Numbered from the stretch's first letter, positions 1 to 9,790 are shown. The stretch: 12,500 nt of DNA from Cristatella mucedo (GCA_009760855.2 WPIO01000008.1:10437501-10450000), one strand, 5' to 3'. Numbers and translations are program-made. The notes: generated by a model not told the origin, from the sequence alone.

Positions 1-761
1 TCTTTGTCAGGCTATCATCCACTAGTCTAGGCAACACAAATGGAGAGCAGCTCCACTCTTTGGGATGTAGCTACTTCGGCCTTCACACATCGTTCCAAAG
101 GACCTAGCCAGCACTTTCTGTACAAACCGTATATGCAGAACTTGTTCTCGTCACTTATTTGTCACTTATTTCATTCTGTTCTGTTTAAGCAGTAGATATC
201 AATGTTGCCACACGGGGGGGGGCCAGTGGCTGTACCTCGGCACAGGTCTCCTTCACAGATATTGCAGATGCACATCCTCGGGGCTCACGGATCAGAGCTT
301 CCGAGTTGCATATATTCATTAGGGTTCACAGATGTCAATAGAAACTTTCTTACGCTTGGGCTTAACCGTCACCGTCCATCGATTTGAAATGCAATAGTGT
401 TAGCATGGCTGTGGGATATACGTCCATGGCCAAATCGTCTCCAGACAGGTCGTCCAGGACAAAGCGGCCATGCCGAAATGCTTACTGCCTGCAACGTCCG
501 TAATCCAACCTGAAGCTGTTACTGAATGAGCACCTGCTGAGCGCTCAGCTGAGCGGTGTGCTTGAGGTTCCAGGCCTGAGCAGCCGAGCTGTCAGCTGCA
601 GAATCCGGGTTTTATCTAATAACCAGCGTCAGCTAATCGAGCCGTTACGGGTTGCTGTCCTGCTGGGTATTTCATGGTTTGCGAATTGTGGCACCCGGTG
701 TCACCGGGACCATCGTGATTCGATAGATAGGCTGCGGCTTCTGTCTGCCCTCACTCCTCTG
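1..761. other. Unassigned DNA
   Basis: I see no exon, RNA gene or mobile element. A run of nine G at 214-222 is the only low-complexity feature. Open frames on either strand are short and carry no recognisable motif. Confidence 0.4.
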
Positions 762-806
762 CCTGCCTCTGCCTGTGCCCTCCCCCACCTGCCTCTGCCT
801 GTGCCC
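762..806. repeat. Short direct repeat (19 bp, period 26)
   Basis: CCTGCCTCTGCCTGTGCCC occurs at 762-780 and again at 788-806 in a pyrimidine-rich stretch. It looks like replication slippage. Confidence 0.8.
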
Positions 807-1892
807 CCTCCTCCTGCTGAACCAGATCTGAGTAGGCACACTTGGTGGGCCAGCCGATTATTTCCAGGCTACCTGCAGTTCTTTTTTTAGTTCGGACATC
901 CTGCCAGTTAGCAACCGTCAGAAGACTGTCCTTCAGGTTGCTTGTTGTTGCAAAACGAGGTACACCTCACCATACACAGGACCAACTGCTGGGGATTAGG
1001 AGGAGGAGGAGGAGGGCTGCTTGGTTTAGCTAGCCAAACAGCTCAAGGACTCTGGGATTGCTGCCCTTGGCACGGCCAACCTATCGCTCCCATTGACCGG
1101 CAAGGGTTACAGTGTTGCTACGAATGGGTCAACTCAAAGGGGAAAGCTCCCTGTTCTCCTTTTTACCTTGAGCTCAAGAGCCTCTGAGAGTCACTGGTGC
1201 CAGCGATGAGATGCAGCTACAGACGGAACGTCATTAATGGTGTAACATAGCCGACGATATCGCTGCGTGAAAGAGGTTCACAGTCTGTCGGATGGGGCAA
1301 CTGGAAAGAATTCAATCTCGGCGCTCGTGCTCGAGCCTGTAGTTCACTCCACATGCGTGAATACTCGCGTACCTGCCGGTTGGAGTGTGTAACGATTGCG
1401 TGCTTGTTTGCTTTCTTGTGTAGCTGGATCTAAGTATGGGAGTGCAGACATAATGGATACCCAGAAAGGACGCTAGCAAAAGTCGAGATAGTCAAAGCCG
1501 ACTAGAGCTACCAGCCAGCCACGTCTCGTCCACAAGCATTCCAGGTTCCTGACCGACAGACAATCAGTCGCAATGTCAGCACGGACGCGAGAGACGGCGA
1601 TAAGCTTGCACTTCACGACCCATTGCAGGCTGGAGTCTTGCAGAGGCAATTCTGTTTGCACCCAGCCAGCTGGCGACGCCAGCCCGGTTCTTCCCTGGCT
1701 GTCCATGGGGCAACTATTGACTCAGTCGATCATAGCAGTCACGTGGGACTACGGCTCTGGCAGGTCTGACTGAGAGGTGGAGATTAGGCCAGCCAGCCAG
1801 TCTGAAGCCAGGTGAAGGCAGGCGAAGGCGAGTTGTGAGCAGGCGAAGTCTTCAGATGAGCCTTTCCCTCAGCCTCTTCCGTCTGCCTACCC
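807..1892. other. Unassigned DNA
   Basis: No coding region is recognised. There is a short AGG/GGA repeat near 998-1016. A small inverted pair TCTGAAG (1801-1807) and CTTCAGA (1850-1856) flanks AGGCGAAG-type short repeats. Confidence 0.4.
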
Positions 1893-1955
1893 TACCCCCT
1901 ACCCCCTACCCCCTACCCCCTACCCCCTACCCCCTACCCCCTACCCCCTACCCCC
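1893..1955. repeat. (TACCCCC)9 perfect heptanucleotide minisatellite
   Basis: Nine exact copies of TACCCCC, preceded by a TACCC variant at 1888. The minus strand reads (GGGGGTA)n, with clustered runs of five G able to form G-quadruplexes. Confidence 0.97.
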
Positions 1956-2468
1956 TGCAAAGCCGAGCTGGTGAATCTGCAGCTCTGCATGGAGCCGCTG
2001 GCGCCATTGTCGGTTGCCGGCAGGTCTTCGACGACTTCGGGCAAAGGGGGCGACGACAAGACCAGGAACTAGCAACCTGCCATCCGACGGTAGCGTTACA
2101 ATGGCTGTGGGCTAGCTACAGGGCAGCGGACAATCTGCCGACCTCAAAGCAGCAGCAGCACTCTGGTGCACGGTGGGTGGCCTCCTGCAGCGGCCACCTC
2201 ACCACAGTAGGAAGGCAGCAGATGGGTTCAGGGCGCCCGAGACGGCGAGCCGGTGTCAGCCATTGGCCAGAGGGGACCACGAACTGCAAGCATCGCCATA
2301 GCATGGCCACGGTGCATACCCTATGCTTGCACTGTGCAGTCAAGAACTAGGCTTTGGACATGCAGCTGTCGGGGGAAGTGCTGCACTGCTTTGGCACACG
2401 GACGATGTGCTCGCCTTTAAAGGACCAAAGAGGTCGTTGGCTCGAGCATATTCTTTCTTTAGAGGCGC
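1956..2468. other. Unassigned DNA before the LINE-tail array
   Basis: Mixed sequence with a short CAG run (2150-2160). The open frames on both strands show no domain. The last 60-70 bases may be older LINE 3' UTR, because they lead directly into the array, but I see no firm match. Confidence 0.35.
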
Positions 2469-2972
2469 ATATAAAGTGCCTAGAAAGAGATAAAGTTCAC
2501 TTTGAGCACTATACAAACGTCATATTATTATTATTATTATTATTATGGTATAAAGTGCCTGGATAGAGATTAATTTTTATGTTAGGTCACAATTAAAATG
2601 AATTAGTTACAGTTCTGTAAGATAAAGTTTTCTTCGAGTGCTATATAAATGTATTTGTATTATAATTATTATTATGCAAAGTGCTTAGATGGAGAATAAG
2701 CTCTGTTAGGAAGAAATAAAAATTAATTAATTAAATCTTCGAAAGATGCGGTTTTCTGCAAGCGCTTTAGAAATTTATTAATAATACTATTGATATTATT
2801 TAAAGCACCTGGATAGAGATTAAGCTCTGTTAGTATTATATAAAAATGAATTAACTACATTTTGTAAGATAAAGTTCTCTTCAAGCACAATAAAATATGT
2901 TATTATCATTATTATTATTATGCAAAGCACCTCAAAAGAATAAGCTCTGTTAGGGCGAAATAAAATGTATAG
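2469..2972 (+). repeat. Tandem array of LINE 3'-tail-like units
   Basis: Head-to-tail units: 2469-2547 (short), 2548-2676, 2677-2800, 2801-2922 and a partial 2923-2972. Each starts near AAAGTGCCTGGATAGAGATT or AAAGCACCTGGATAGAG and continues AAGCTCTGTTAGG, AATAAAAATGAATTA, GATAAAGTTCTCTTCAAGC and a TATAAATG-like stretch. Each ends in ATTATTATTATT. The end blocks match the LINE tail at 8778-8842. The first unit lacks the middle AAGCTCTGTTAGG...AATTA part. It may be repeated insertion of LINE tails into each other's (ATT)n, or a satellite born from one tail. Confidence 0.7.
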
Positions 2973-3537
2973 TTGCGTTTATCTTAAGACAGATCCTTTG
3001 AAAAAACTTGGAGGTACGGTTTGAGGTCTGAACTTCGGACGATTATAGTCAGCTGCAGCACCAATCAGGCTCGATGGCTCCGGTTTTTCTCAGGCACGGC
3101 TCGGGAGCAAGCAGCTGGGCCGGTGCACTGCCCGAAAGCTGCAAGTGTCCACCGAGCCGACCGCTCAAGCACTGCCCGAGACAGGCCCTCCCCAGCGAGT
3201 TCTGACCCTCGATTGCGACGGTCGATCGCTGCAGAATGTCCGAGTCATTTTAAGCAGTCTTTGCAAAGTTTCGCATGCGTCATTGGCTCACCGGCACTTG
3301 TGCATGCAGCAACATGCAAGTGCATGGTAAGCAGGAGCAGCCACCTCGGCGAGCACATTGCACAAGCACACTGCACAAGCTTGATGTCTGCCGGAAGCAT
3401 TCGTAATAGGTAAGATTTGGTGTCGATAGTTCTGGCACACGGTCTGTTTCAATGAGTGCAGCAGAAGAACAACAATTGCAATCCGTAATATGGCACACAA
3501 AAAACCCAAAAAAGAAAACGACATCCACGTTGGAATG
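2973..3537. other. Unassigned DNA
   Basis: A 130-codon plus-strand open frame (3021-3413) covers much of this stretch. It has no recognisable domain, poor composition for a protein and no splice or promoter context that I can support, so it is left uncalled. Confidence 0.35.
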
Positions 3538-3795
3538 AGGGTAGAGTGAGGGTTATAGTGGGAGAGAGAAAGGAGAGAGTGAGAAATTGAAGAGAGGGGG
3601 GGAGAGAGAGAGGAAGAGAGAGAGAGAGAATAGATAAAGAGAGAGAGAGAGAGAGAGAGAGACAGTGCCAGAGTGGAGAAAGTAGAGAGACGATGCAAGA
3701 GAAAGAAGCCTGTGAAACAGAGGATAGAAAGTGAATGGGTGACAGAAAGGAGAAGGCGGAAATGAGAATGAGCCGGGGAGAGAGAGAGAGCAGCA
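3538..3795. repeat. GA-rich (purine) tract
   Basis: About 250 bp of imperfect GA/GGA/GAAA repeat, including a clean (GA)12-like run at 3638-3662. On the minus strand it creates spurious Ser/Leu-rich open frames. Confidence 0.9.
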
Positions 3796-4263
3796 GCACA
3801 AGATCCTACTAGCATTGGCCTGCCGTGGGTGCCTAGCATGTGCCTTGCACGGTGGATACACGTGCCAGCTCGTGCAAGGTCAGAAGTATTGGAGGTCAAG
3901 AGCGTGGGAGGAGCTGCTCAATATGGCATGATGACATGGATGGAGTGGCATGGGCGGAGGTGGACAGCCGATCTGCAAGCGAGAGATATCGACACATGAT
4001 AACTGCAAACGCTTCTTCCCTCTCAGCCCCTGTGCAAGTGCGAGCATCTGTCTCCCTGAGCGTGTGCACGCACGTTCGTGTGTGTGCTGTGAGTGCACTC
4101 GTGTCTGCTCGCGTGGCAAACCAAAATGAAAGCAGCAAGTTGGGGACGGCCAGAACAACCGGATGGGTAGAATGTGTAAGAACAAAAATCGGTAGCCCTA
4201 GAAACCAATTATCATAGCTGGGCATTCCACCTGCCCGAAAAAAACCAGCCAGAAACGGCGACT
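3796..4263. other. Unassigned DNA
   Basis: Overlapping open frames on both strands without motifs. GTGTGTGTGCTGTGAGTGC-like TG-rich sequence near 4064-4100 is a decayed microsatellite. Confidence 0.35.
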
Positions 4264-4287
4264 CCCCCCCCCCCCCCCCCCCCCCCC
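4264..4287. repeat. C24 homopolymer
   Basis: Twenty-four consecutive C. Length may be imprecise because homopolymers are error-prone in sequencing. Confidence 0.9.
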
Positions 4288-4836
4288 GCCTGCGAAATAG
4301 CGTCCTCTACCTCACCTCTGGACACCTATCTATGGCTGGCTGTAGACGCACTCGTAGAGTTGGTCAGAGGAGATACCCACCAAGTGGCGAGCCTTTCGTC
4401 CTAGGACCAGCCAAGCATGCTACCCCGGCCTGCAAGTGGGCACACATGCGACAGCACACGACGAGGCACTGCCGACGCAACAATCGACAGCTGCCAGGTC
4501 AGCAGACACAGCCCCTCACCGACCAGGCAAGCCCAGCGAGGGTGCTCTGAAGTTGGTAGGCCTGTGTAATGCAATGTATCTCCGTCTGTAACTCCACAAA
4601 GTCACAAAGACCAGGTGGGTGTTATGCAGGAGAGTTTTGTATAGCGCACTCACAGCCTAAGCGGCTTTCACTACGCATTCGGTAGCCAAAAGACTTCGTC
4701 TCACGAAACATAGAGAAAGTGGGAAGCAAAGCAGAGTCAGGAGAGCAGTCGAGGCAGTGAGTAGCATGGATGTAGCAGCTCAGGACCGCTGAAAAGGATG
4801 AGCCATCCTCGGCAGTAGGAGAGTAGTTGTCGTTGC
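4288..4836. other. Unassigned DNA
   Basis: No gene, RNA or repeat recognised between the C24 and G13 homopolymers. Confidence 0.4.
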
Positions 4837-4849
4837 GGGGGGGGGGGGG
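4837..4849. repeat. G13 homopolymer
   Basis: Thirteen consecutive G in otherwise unique sequence. Confidence 0.9.
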
Positions 4850-6516
4850 CAGCTAGACCACGTGCACATCAAGTCAGCATTCCACCTCTTTCGATGAGAA
4901 AGCCGCTAGGACTTGCGTCGTTCGGTAGGCTGGTGGCGACCTGGCGGCTGTGCCAAAGAGCTACCGGAAAGCAGCCATCGCAGCAGTTGCTTGCGACCTC
5001 ATTGGAATGGTGAGGATCGCCGGTAGGCCACACTCACTAGCGAGCTTCGGTCACTGCTGCAATCGTCTGCTGCAATGTGTATGCGCTATTCTGGTGAAAT
5101 TGTGTGAAGACTTTGCTTCTAATCCGAAAGCTATCGCTTGGAAGTCTGCCTGTGCATGCTTCGAAATGCGATCTAGTCGACAGACCAGGGGCAGCAAACC
5201 AAACAGTAGCCTACTACAGCACCGACAAGACTGGCAAAAAGGACTGAACGGACTGAGAGCTTGGTTTCTAACTGACTCTACCTATGCTGCCATTTTCCTT
5301 TGCAGACAAACGTAGCTGAGACCGGCGGCAGCTTCGGCAGCCAGCGCTGCCAATTTCAGCCTACTTCGCATCGATTCTGTTTGACCACTCAAAAGCCGTT
5401 GCTTGCCTACTCCACGACAACGGTAGGGCCTCCGACCGGTTGGGTGTCAATTCGTGGGTGGCCGAGGCCTTGCGCATGCGTGGCGCCGGGAGGGGCGCTG
5501 GCCAGGAGGCTCTGACCAGTTGCTGGGTTGGTGGGCTCTGCGCTAGGCGACTGCATCTAAGCTCTTGGAGGCAAGCATCTTTCATTCCAGAAAGATGAGC
5601 ATGAACTTCCTAGACGCGATAGCCGTAAGGGGGTGGCCGATCGGCTGTATGCACAGCACCGATGTTACTGTACGTGCTGCCGGTAATTGGCTCCCCAACG
5701 AGGTGTTGCTGGCTTCAAGACCGGCCTGGGACCACTTAGTGGCCGTCGGCCAGCCTAGATGCAGTGACGACGGGTAGAGCAGCTACTATTTATAGGCCCT
5801 AATGGCATTGAAACTCTGTTCTTAGGAACAAGTAGGTAGAATGTGACCTTGTGACCCATTTGCTTTCAGCTCAGCCTTATGCAGAGAGTGCTGCTCGATT
5901 TCAAGTGCTCTTGGGCCCTGCCTGAAAACGGCCCTCGCTGGGTGGCTTCAGTTTTCCGGTCGCTCTTACACAATACAAAATGTTCAAAGTCTGGCCTGTT
6001 AATATGGGTACGTGATCGAGCCCTTATTTGCATCACCTTTTAAAGAGCATTTTTTTAGCTCCGAGGCATTTCCAGTGTTCGCATCGTCATTCTCAGCATT
6101 GCCTGTATGGCAAGCGTTTGCTAGATGCAGCGTGAACAAGCGAAAGACCAACTTGGTGCACAACGTTAGCAGTGTATATCTTGAAAGGATCTCTATGTGG
6201 CATTTCTGAGCCCTACTTTCGAGTGTGGGGGGCTCGTCTCTGCTTTGCCAGCTCATTTCGGCTTAGGATTGATGACAGCATGCAAGGAAAATGCTCAACA
6301 AATAGAAAACAGCTGAGAGAGCGAGCGGAGGAAGAGCACCCCCGCTGCAGCCGACTCTGCTTTTCCCTGCTCTTTGCTTCGTGAGGTACGGGTACAGGCT
6401 TGGCAACCCATCTCCAACCGAAAGCGACCAAGGCTTTGAGTTCACTGCAGCAATCTTCCCAGACGGACAGCCGCGGAATTCCCCCCCCCGGGTATCTCAG
6501 AAGTCGTAGGTGCATA
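4850..6516. other. Unassigned DNA
   Basis: The longest repeat-poor interval of the window. A 121-codon open frame (4950-5315) is the least repetitive candidate, but it shows no domain and no conserved motif. Around 6060-6130 there are imperfect GCAT-containing repeats. A run of nine C lies at 6481-6489. I cannot support an exon. Confidence 0.35.
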
Positions 6517-6718
6517 GAAATGTTTGTTTAATGGTTTCGAGTCAGACAGCATGTCGATAAGGTAACAAATCACAAAAAAATTAAAATGTCACCTTTGCTC
6601 CTTCTATAAATACGGGCGAAATGTTTGTTTAATGGTTTCGAGTCAGACAGCATGTCGATAAGGCAACAAATCATAAAAAATTAAAATGTCACCTTCGCTC
6701 CTTCTGTAAATACGGGCG
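6517..6718. repeat. 101-bp tandem duplication, two copies
   Basis: Copies at 6517-6617 and 6618-6718 start GAAATGTTTGTTTAATGG and end CTTCTATAAATACGGGCG. By direct comparison they differ by four transitions (GGTAAC/GGCAAC, CAC/CAT, TTTGCTC/TTCGCTC, CTATAAA/CTGTAAA) and one A in an A-run. I found no third copy. It could be a young local duplication or the start of a satellite. Confidence 0.97.
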
Positions 6719-6969
6719 AGTTTGTCTCCGGCCTGTTTGTGACTTCTATAGCATGTCACACGAGTAATAGCTGCATCTACCCATTCCTTTCGTTCTTCGA
6801 TGGCCTAGCTCTTACCTTTCATCGAGCAACACTACCGAGTTTTGAGTACTTTCATCTGTCCGTGTGAGTTGCCTACGCATCCAAGTTCGCCAGGAGAGGC
6901 ATATGGGGTGATTAAAAATAGCAGCTGGTGCTGCACATGCAATGCCATCGGCTGTAGGTTGGAGCCAGC
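6719..6969. other. Unassigned DNA
   Basis: Nothing recognised. It is flanked by the 101-bp duplication and a CGG repeat. Confidence 0.4.
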
Positions 6970-6994
6970 GCGGCGGCGGCGGCGGCGGCGGCGT
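6970..6994. repeat. (CGG)8 trinucleotide repeat
   Basis: Eight tandem CGG units. This class of repeat forms hairpins or quadruplexes and often expands. I see no surrounding exon. Confidence 0.95.
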
Positions 6995-7378
6995 ACTGCC
7001 GTCAGCAGGATGCTGCCGACACTGATTCGCCTCGAAGCCAGTCGCGACGGCTTGCATGAAAAAAATGAGCTGATAATAAGCTGAGCACGGCGAGGACCGA
7101 CGAACGCCCGGCCTTTAATTGAACCTGTGGGCAGTTCCGCTAGCTAGCTACTGCGGCCCACTTGCAGCGCACTAATGGCGTCATAAAACTCTTCACTTCG
7201 GGCTCTGTAATGAAGAAAATCTAATTGGCCTCGAGCTAGCAATTTGCTAGTCGGAGGATGGCAGCGGCGATGTGACGAGCGAGGCCCTTCATCGCGACCG
7301 AGCGCCTGAGAGGCTTTGTCTGCACCGCAGGCCGAGCTTGGCCTGAGATGAGAATGAACGACTGAGCTCGAATCTGAG
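6995..7378. other. Unassigned DNA
   Basis: No gene recognised. The minus-strand open frame covering this area owes part of its length to the C29 run. Confidence 0.4.
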
Positions 7379-7407
7379 CCCCCCCCCCCCCCCCCCCCCC
7401 CCCCCCC
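7379..7407. repeat. C29 homopolymer
   Basis: Twenty-nine consecutive C, the longest homopolymer in the window. The true length is uncertain. Confidence 0.9.
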
Positions 7408-7748
7408 GCCTCCATCGCCGCCGAGGGCGGCTGGCAAGTGGCCTGACCGATGTGGTTCGAGCACAGCAAGCTTCGATCGATGACATTGCCCGAGAACGAG
7501 GCTAGCCTTCAGCCCGCTAGGGAAATGAACTGATTCGCAGGCTCTTTCGATGTCAAGTCGCACACTCAGAACTGCTGCCGCAGCAGCAGCTCACAGCCAC
7601 CTGCTACTGAATAGAGCAAGAGTGGCCGGCAATCCGATTCGTGTGATCACGTGGCTAGGGGAAGGTGGCTAGCATGCACTGTCGAGCAAAGGCAGCAGCA
7701 CCCCATCAGACTATACACCTGGTGTTTCGGTCACGGCAAGTTTGGCGG
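7408..7748. other. Unassigned DNA
   Basis: No exon recognised. It contains a short GCAGCAGCAG run near 7578-7590. Confidence 0.4.
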
Positions 7749-7811
7749 CACACACACACACACACATGCACGCACGCACGCACGCGCACACGCACGCACG
7801 CACACACACGG
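7749..7811. repeat. (CA)n/(CACG)n compound microsatellite
   Basis: CA repeat passing into GCAC/CACG repeats and back to CA. Alternating purine-pyrimidine sequence of this type favours Z-DNA. Confidence 0.95.
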
Positions 7812-8061
7812 ACCTGCATGCCGAGCTTCACTGCATACACCTGCATAGGTCGCGCATGCACAGAAGTAACTCGAATTAAACCCGAGATCACTATCCGAAC
7901 ATTCGATCCCATCATGGCTTAGAAATGCCAAATTCTGGAGATAATTAAAGGTCCAGCGCCTTTTGCAGCCAGCAATAATGCATCAGTTATGCAAGCAAGA
8001 AGTGTCCTGAACTCGTACCTTCAGTGAGCTTGTCTGCCAACTTGGAAGTTGAGCTCGCTCA
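7812..8061. other. Unassigned DNA
   Basis: Nothing recognised. Confidence 0.4.
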
Positions 8062-8119
8062 TGTGGAGAGCACGACCTGTGGAGCACTCTGGCCTCCGTG
8101 TGGAGAGCACTCTGGCCTC
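8062..8119. repeat. Imperfect 16-21 bp direct repeats
   Basis: TGTGGAGAGCAC occurs at 8062-8073, TGTGGAGCACTCTGGCCTC at 8078-8096 and TGTGGAGAGCACTCTGGCCTC (split here as TGTGGAGAGCAC and TCTGGCCTC) at 8099-8119. Confidence 0.85.
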
Positions 8120-8189
8120 ACACCCTCACTTCCACCAGGTGTGCATTGCAGGAAGCAGAGTCTGCATGGCCTGGCTGACACTTTAACAC

Positions 8190-8261
8190 CATCTGCAGGT
8201 CATTTCTCTTATCCATCTGCAGGTCTATTCAGTCATCCATCTGCAGGTCCATTCACTTAAG
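8190..8261. repeat. 24-bp minisatellite, three copies
   Basis: Three tandem units, each beginning CATCTGCAGGTC followed by a more variable TATTC-type half. A plus-strand open frame reads an eight-residue PSAG.F repeat here, but there is no other sign of coding. Confidence 0.9.
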
Positions 8262-8284
8262 TCCTAAATAAGTCCTAGCTTATT

Positions 8285-8432
8285 CAACAGCCTCCTTTTG
8301 TATAGCGACAGAAGAGCATTTATGGCTATCACAACCGCTTGCAGTGGTGATAAAGGATCGTCCACCGCAGGAATCGAACCCACGACCTCGGGACCGAGGT
8401 CATGAAAGCAACCGCCTTATCTGCTTTTCGGA
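8285..8432 (-). mobile_element. tRNA-derived SINE, copy B
   Basis: Read on the minus strand, this holds GATAAGGCGGTTGCTTTCAT, an 18-nt near-perfect hairpin GACCTCGGTCCCGAGGTC, and a consensus B box GGTTCGATTCC (8380-8370). The body then runs CTGCGGTGGACGATCC, ATCACCACTGCAAGCGG and TGTGATAGCC to TGTCGCTATACAAAAGGAGG. The B box is intact, but the A-box region is diverged and there is no acceptor stem, so it is not a functional tRNA gene. It abuts the 5' side of the LINE coding fragment. Confidence 0.62.
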
Positions 8433-8616
8433 ATCCAACACTCTACCAATGCCTCGTACAAACCTCAAATCCTTTGGAGACCGTGCATTTAGTTTGTATG
8501 CTCCCAAAGCCTGGAACTCCCTCCCGACCTGCGTCAGAACATCCCCTGACCTGACCACATTTAAAAAGAACTTAAAAACACACCTATTTAGGACAGCATT
8601 TAGTGGGTCCCTGTGA
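8433..8616 (+). pseudogene. 3' end of a non-LTR retrotransposon ORF (L2/CR1-like), 5'-truncated
   Basis: The open frame ends in PRTNLKSFGDRAFSLYAPKA, then WNSLPTCVRTSPDLTTFKK and LKTHLFRTAF, and a stop at 8614-8616. The order PRTxLKxxGDRAF, APKxWNSLP, TFKxxLKTHLF is the C-terminal tail that follows the reverse transcriptase domain in many L2/CR1-group non-LTR elements. All upstream parts (endonuclease, reverse transcriptase core) are missing, as expected for 5'-truncated insertions. A SINE on the opposite strand lies immediately upstream. Confidence 0.85.
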
Positions 8617-8842
8617 TTCGTCCTTAATGTGCTTATGCGGGCTGACAGTGTGCATGCTGCCACTAACCACATTTGCATGCTGACCCTGTGCATGTCACGC
8701 CTAACCATGCTATTCATGTTGTTTATCAAGCCTGATATTACTCACCATTCAATCGCGCTTCCCTTTGCAGCAAATGCAAAGCGCTCAGAAAGAGATTTAG
8801 TTCTCTGAGGGCGCTTTATCAAGTGCATTATTATTATTATTC
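8617..8842 (+). mobile_element. LINE 3' UTR with terminal stem-loop and (ATT)n tail
   Basis: This continues from the LINE stop codon. It has several TGCATGCTG-like repeats (8652-8710) and ends with AAAGCGCTCAGA (8778-8789) facing TCTGA..GCGCTTT (8804-8817), a stem-loop. TATCAAGTGCATTATTATTATT follows. In UnaL2-type LINEs the reverse transcriptase recognises a 3' stem-loop followed by short tandem repeats; this has the same arrangement. An alternative hairpin CTTTGCA/TGCAAAG (8763-8781) overlaps it. Confidence 0.75.
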
Positions 8843-9229
8843 ATTCTTGCATGGTCATAGCTTAGACAGTGGGAGTATGCTGTACCAACCGAACAACCAG
8901 AGTAGGATTTCGAGGGGATACCTATTGCCCTTGACCGTGGTACTTTACACCAAGGACACGCATACGTCTGTTTTCTTAGATGAGCCCGAGCTTGCAGCAA
9001 CTCAGTCCAGCATCCTAAAGATCCGTCCAGTCCAACCGCCGTGTTAATGACAGCAACCTGTGGCCATCCAGAAGAAGTCTGGCTTTGTAGGATACACAGC
9101 ACTCAAGGACTCAATGCCAGCTGACGATAGTCTTGGCATCAATGAAGCGACCAGCTTGACACAACAAACTCGGGAATGGAATGCGCATGTAGCTGGAGAG
9201 CATGGATGCCTGAGGCTCTACCGTGTCAC
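8843..9229. other. Unassigned DNA
   Basis: Sequence right of the LINE tail. No exon, RNA or repeat recognised. Confidence 0.35.
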
Positions 9230-9341
9230 CAATCATCACTGCAGTTGCCACTGCCACTGCTACTGCTGCCACTGCAGCCACTGCCCCCCCCCGGCCGCTG
9301 CTGCTACTGCTGCTGCTGCTGCTGCCGCCGCAGCCGCCGCC
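9230..9341. repeat. CTG/CCG triplet-rich repeat with C9 interruption
   Basis: Interspersed CTGCCA, CTGCTA, CTG and CCG triplets, with a run of nine C at 9284-9292 and a purer (CTG)6 near 9308-9328. Any open frame here reads Ala, Leu or Cys homopolymers. Confidence 0.9.
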
Positions 9342-9790
9342 ATGCATTCACAGCCAATATTTACAGAGCTCCAACATGCAAGTGAATAGTCAGTTGACAA
9401 GGAGCAGAACACACGGCCCCGTGTCATGCTGTGCGAACTGCTTGATAGTGTTGGCACGATAAGTCACTGCTGCGGAGCGCTGCTGCTACTTCCTGACTGC
9501 AACATGCCCTGCCCTATCGGCTGCCTGAGCCTAGGAGCATTGCACTGAGTCAGCCTGCAGTCACAGCCTCCTAGCCCGAACTCAGCAGCCAGGCTGCCTG
9601 CTGCAACCGAAGCTCCTTGAATTGCCTGCCAGAGTAGCTTAGTGGCAATCGTGCTCGGCCGAGCTCCCAACATGGACTCCGAACGGACGGCTACGTCTGG
9701 CAGCAGGATGGCACCAAGCATCGACCTGCTGCTGCACCATCCGTTTGGCAGGCAGCCCATACCACTACTGCCCAAAGGTATTACTTCCTG
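9342..9790. other. Unassigned DNA
   Basis: Rich in CTG/CAG triplets, with open frames on both strands but no recognisable protein. Confidence 0.35.

Noticed and set aside
2469-2972. CRISPR-like regular repeats
   Set aside because: Units are contiguous, diverged and end in ATT repeats; there is no short constant repeat with unique spacers.
3021-3413. A 130-codon plus-strand open frame
   Set aside because: No recognisable motif, no conserved pattern and no supporting gene context.
3288-3899. A 203-codon minus-strand open frame
   Set aside because: Mostly Ser/Leu repeats translated from the GA-rich tract.
4950-5315. A 121-codon plus-strand open frame with few repeats
   Set aside because: The composition is plausible for a protein, but no domain or splice context supports it; a protein search or RNA reads would decide.
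5999-6256. Minus-strand open frame with GNA/DAN-like repeated residues
   Set aside because: Reflects imperfect short GCAT repeats in DNA; no known family.
8024-8260. Open frame with an eight-residue PSAG.F repeat
   Set aside because: The repeat is a 24-bp minisatellite whose period happens to be a multiple of three; there is no other coding sign.
8370-8449. Possible tRNA gene on the minus strand (perfect B box; TGGTAGAGTG at 8449-8435 looks like an A box)
   Set aside because: No acceptor stem, no U33 in the would-be anticodon loop, and the sequence shares its body with the other SINE copy. The TGGTAGAGTG stretch more likely belongs to the LINE.
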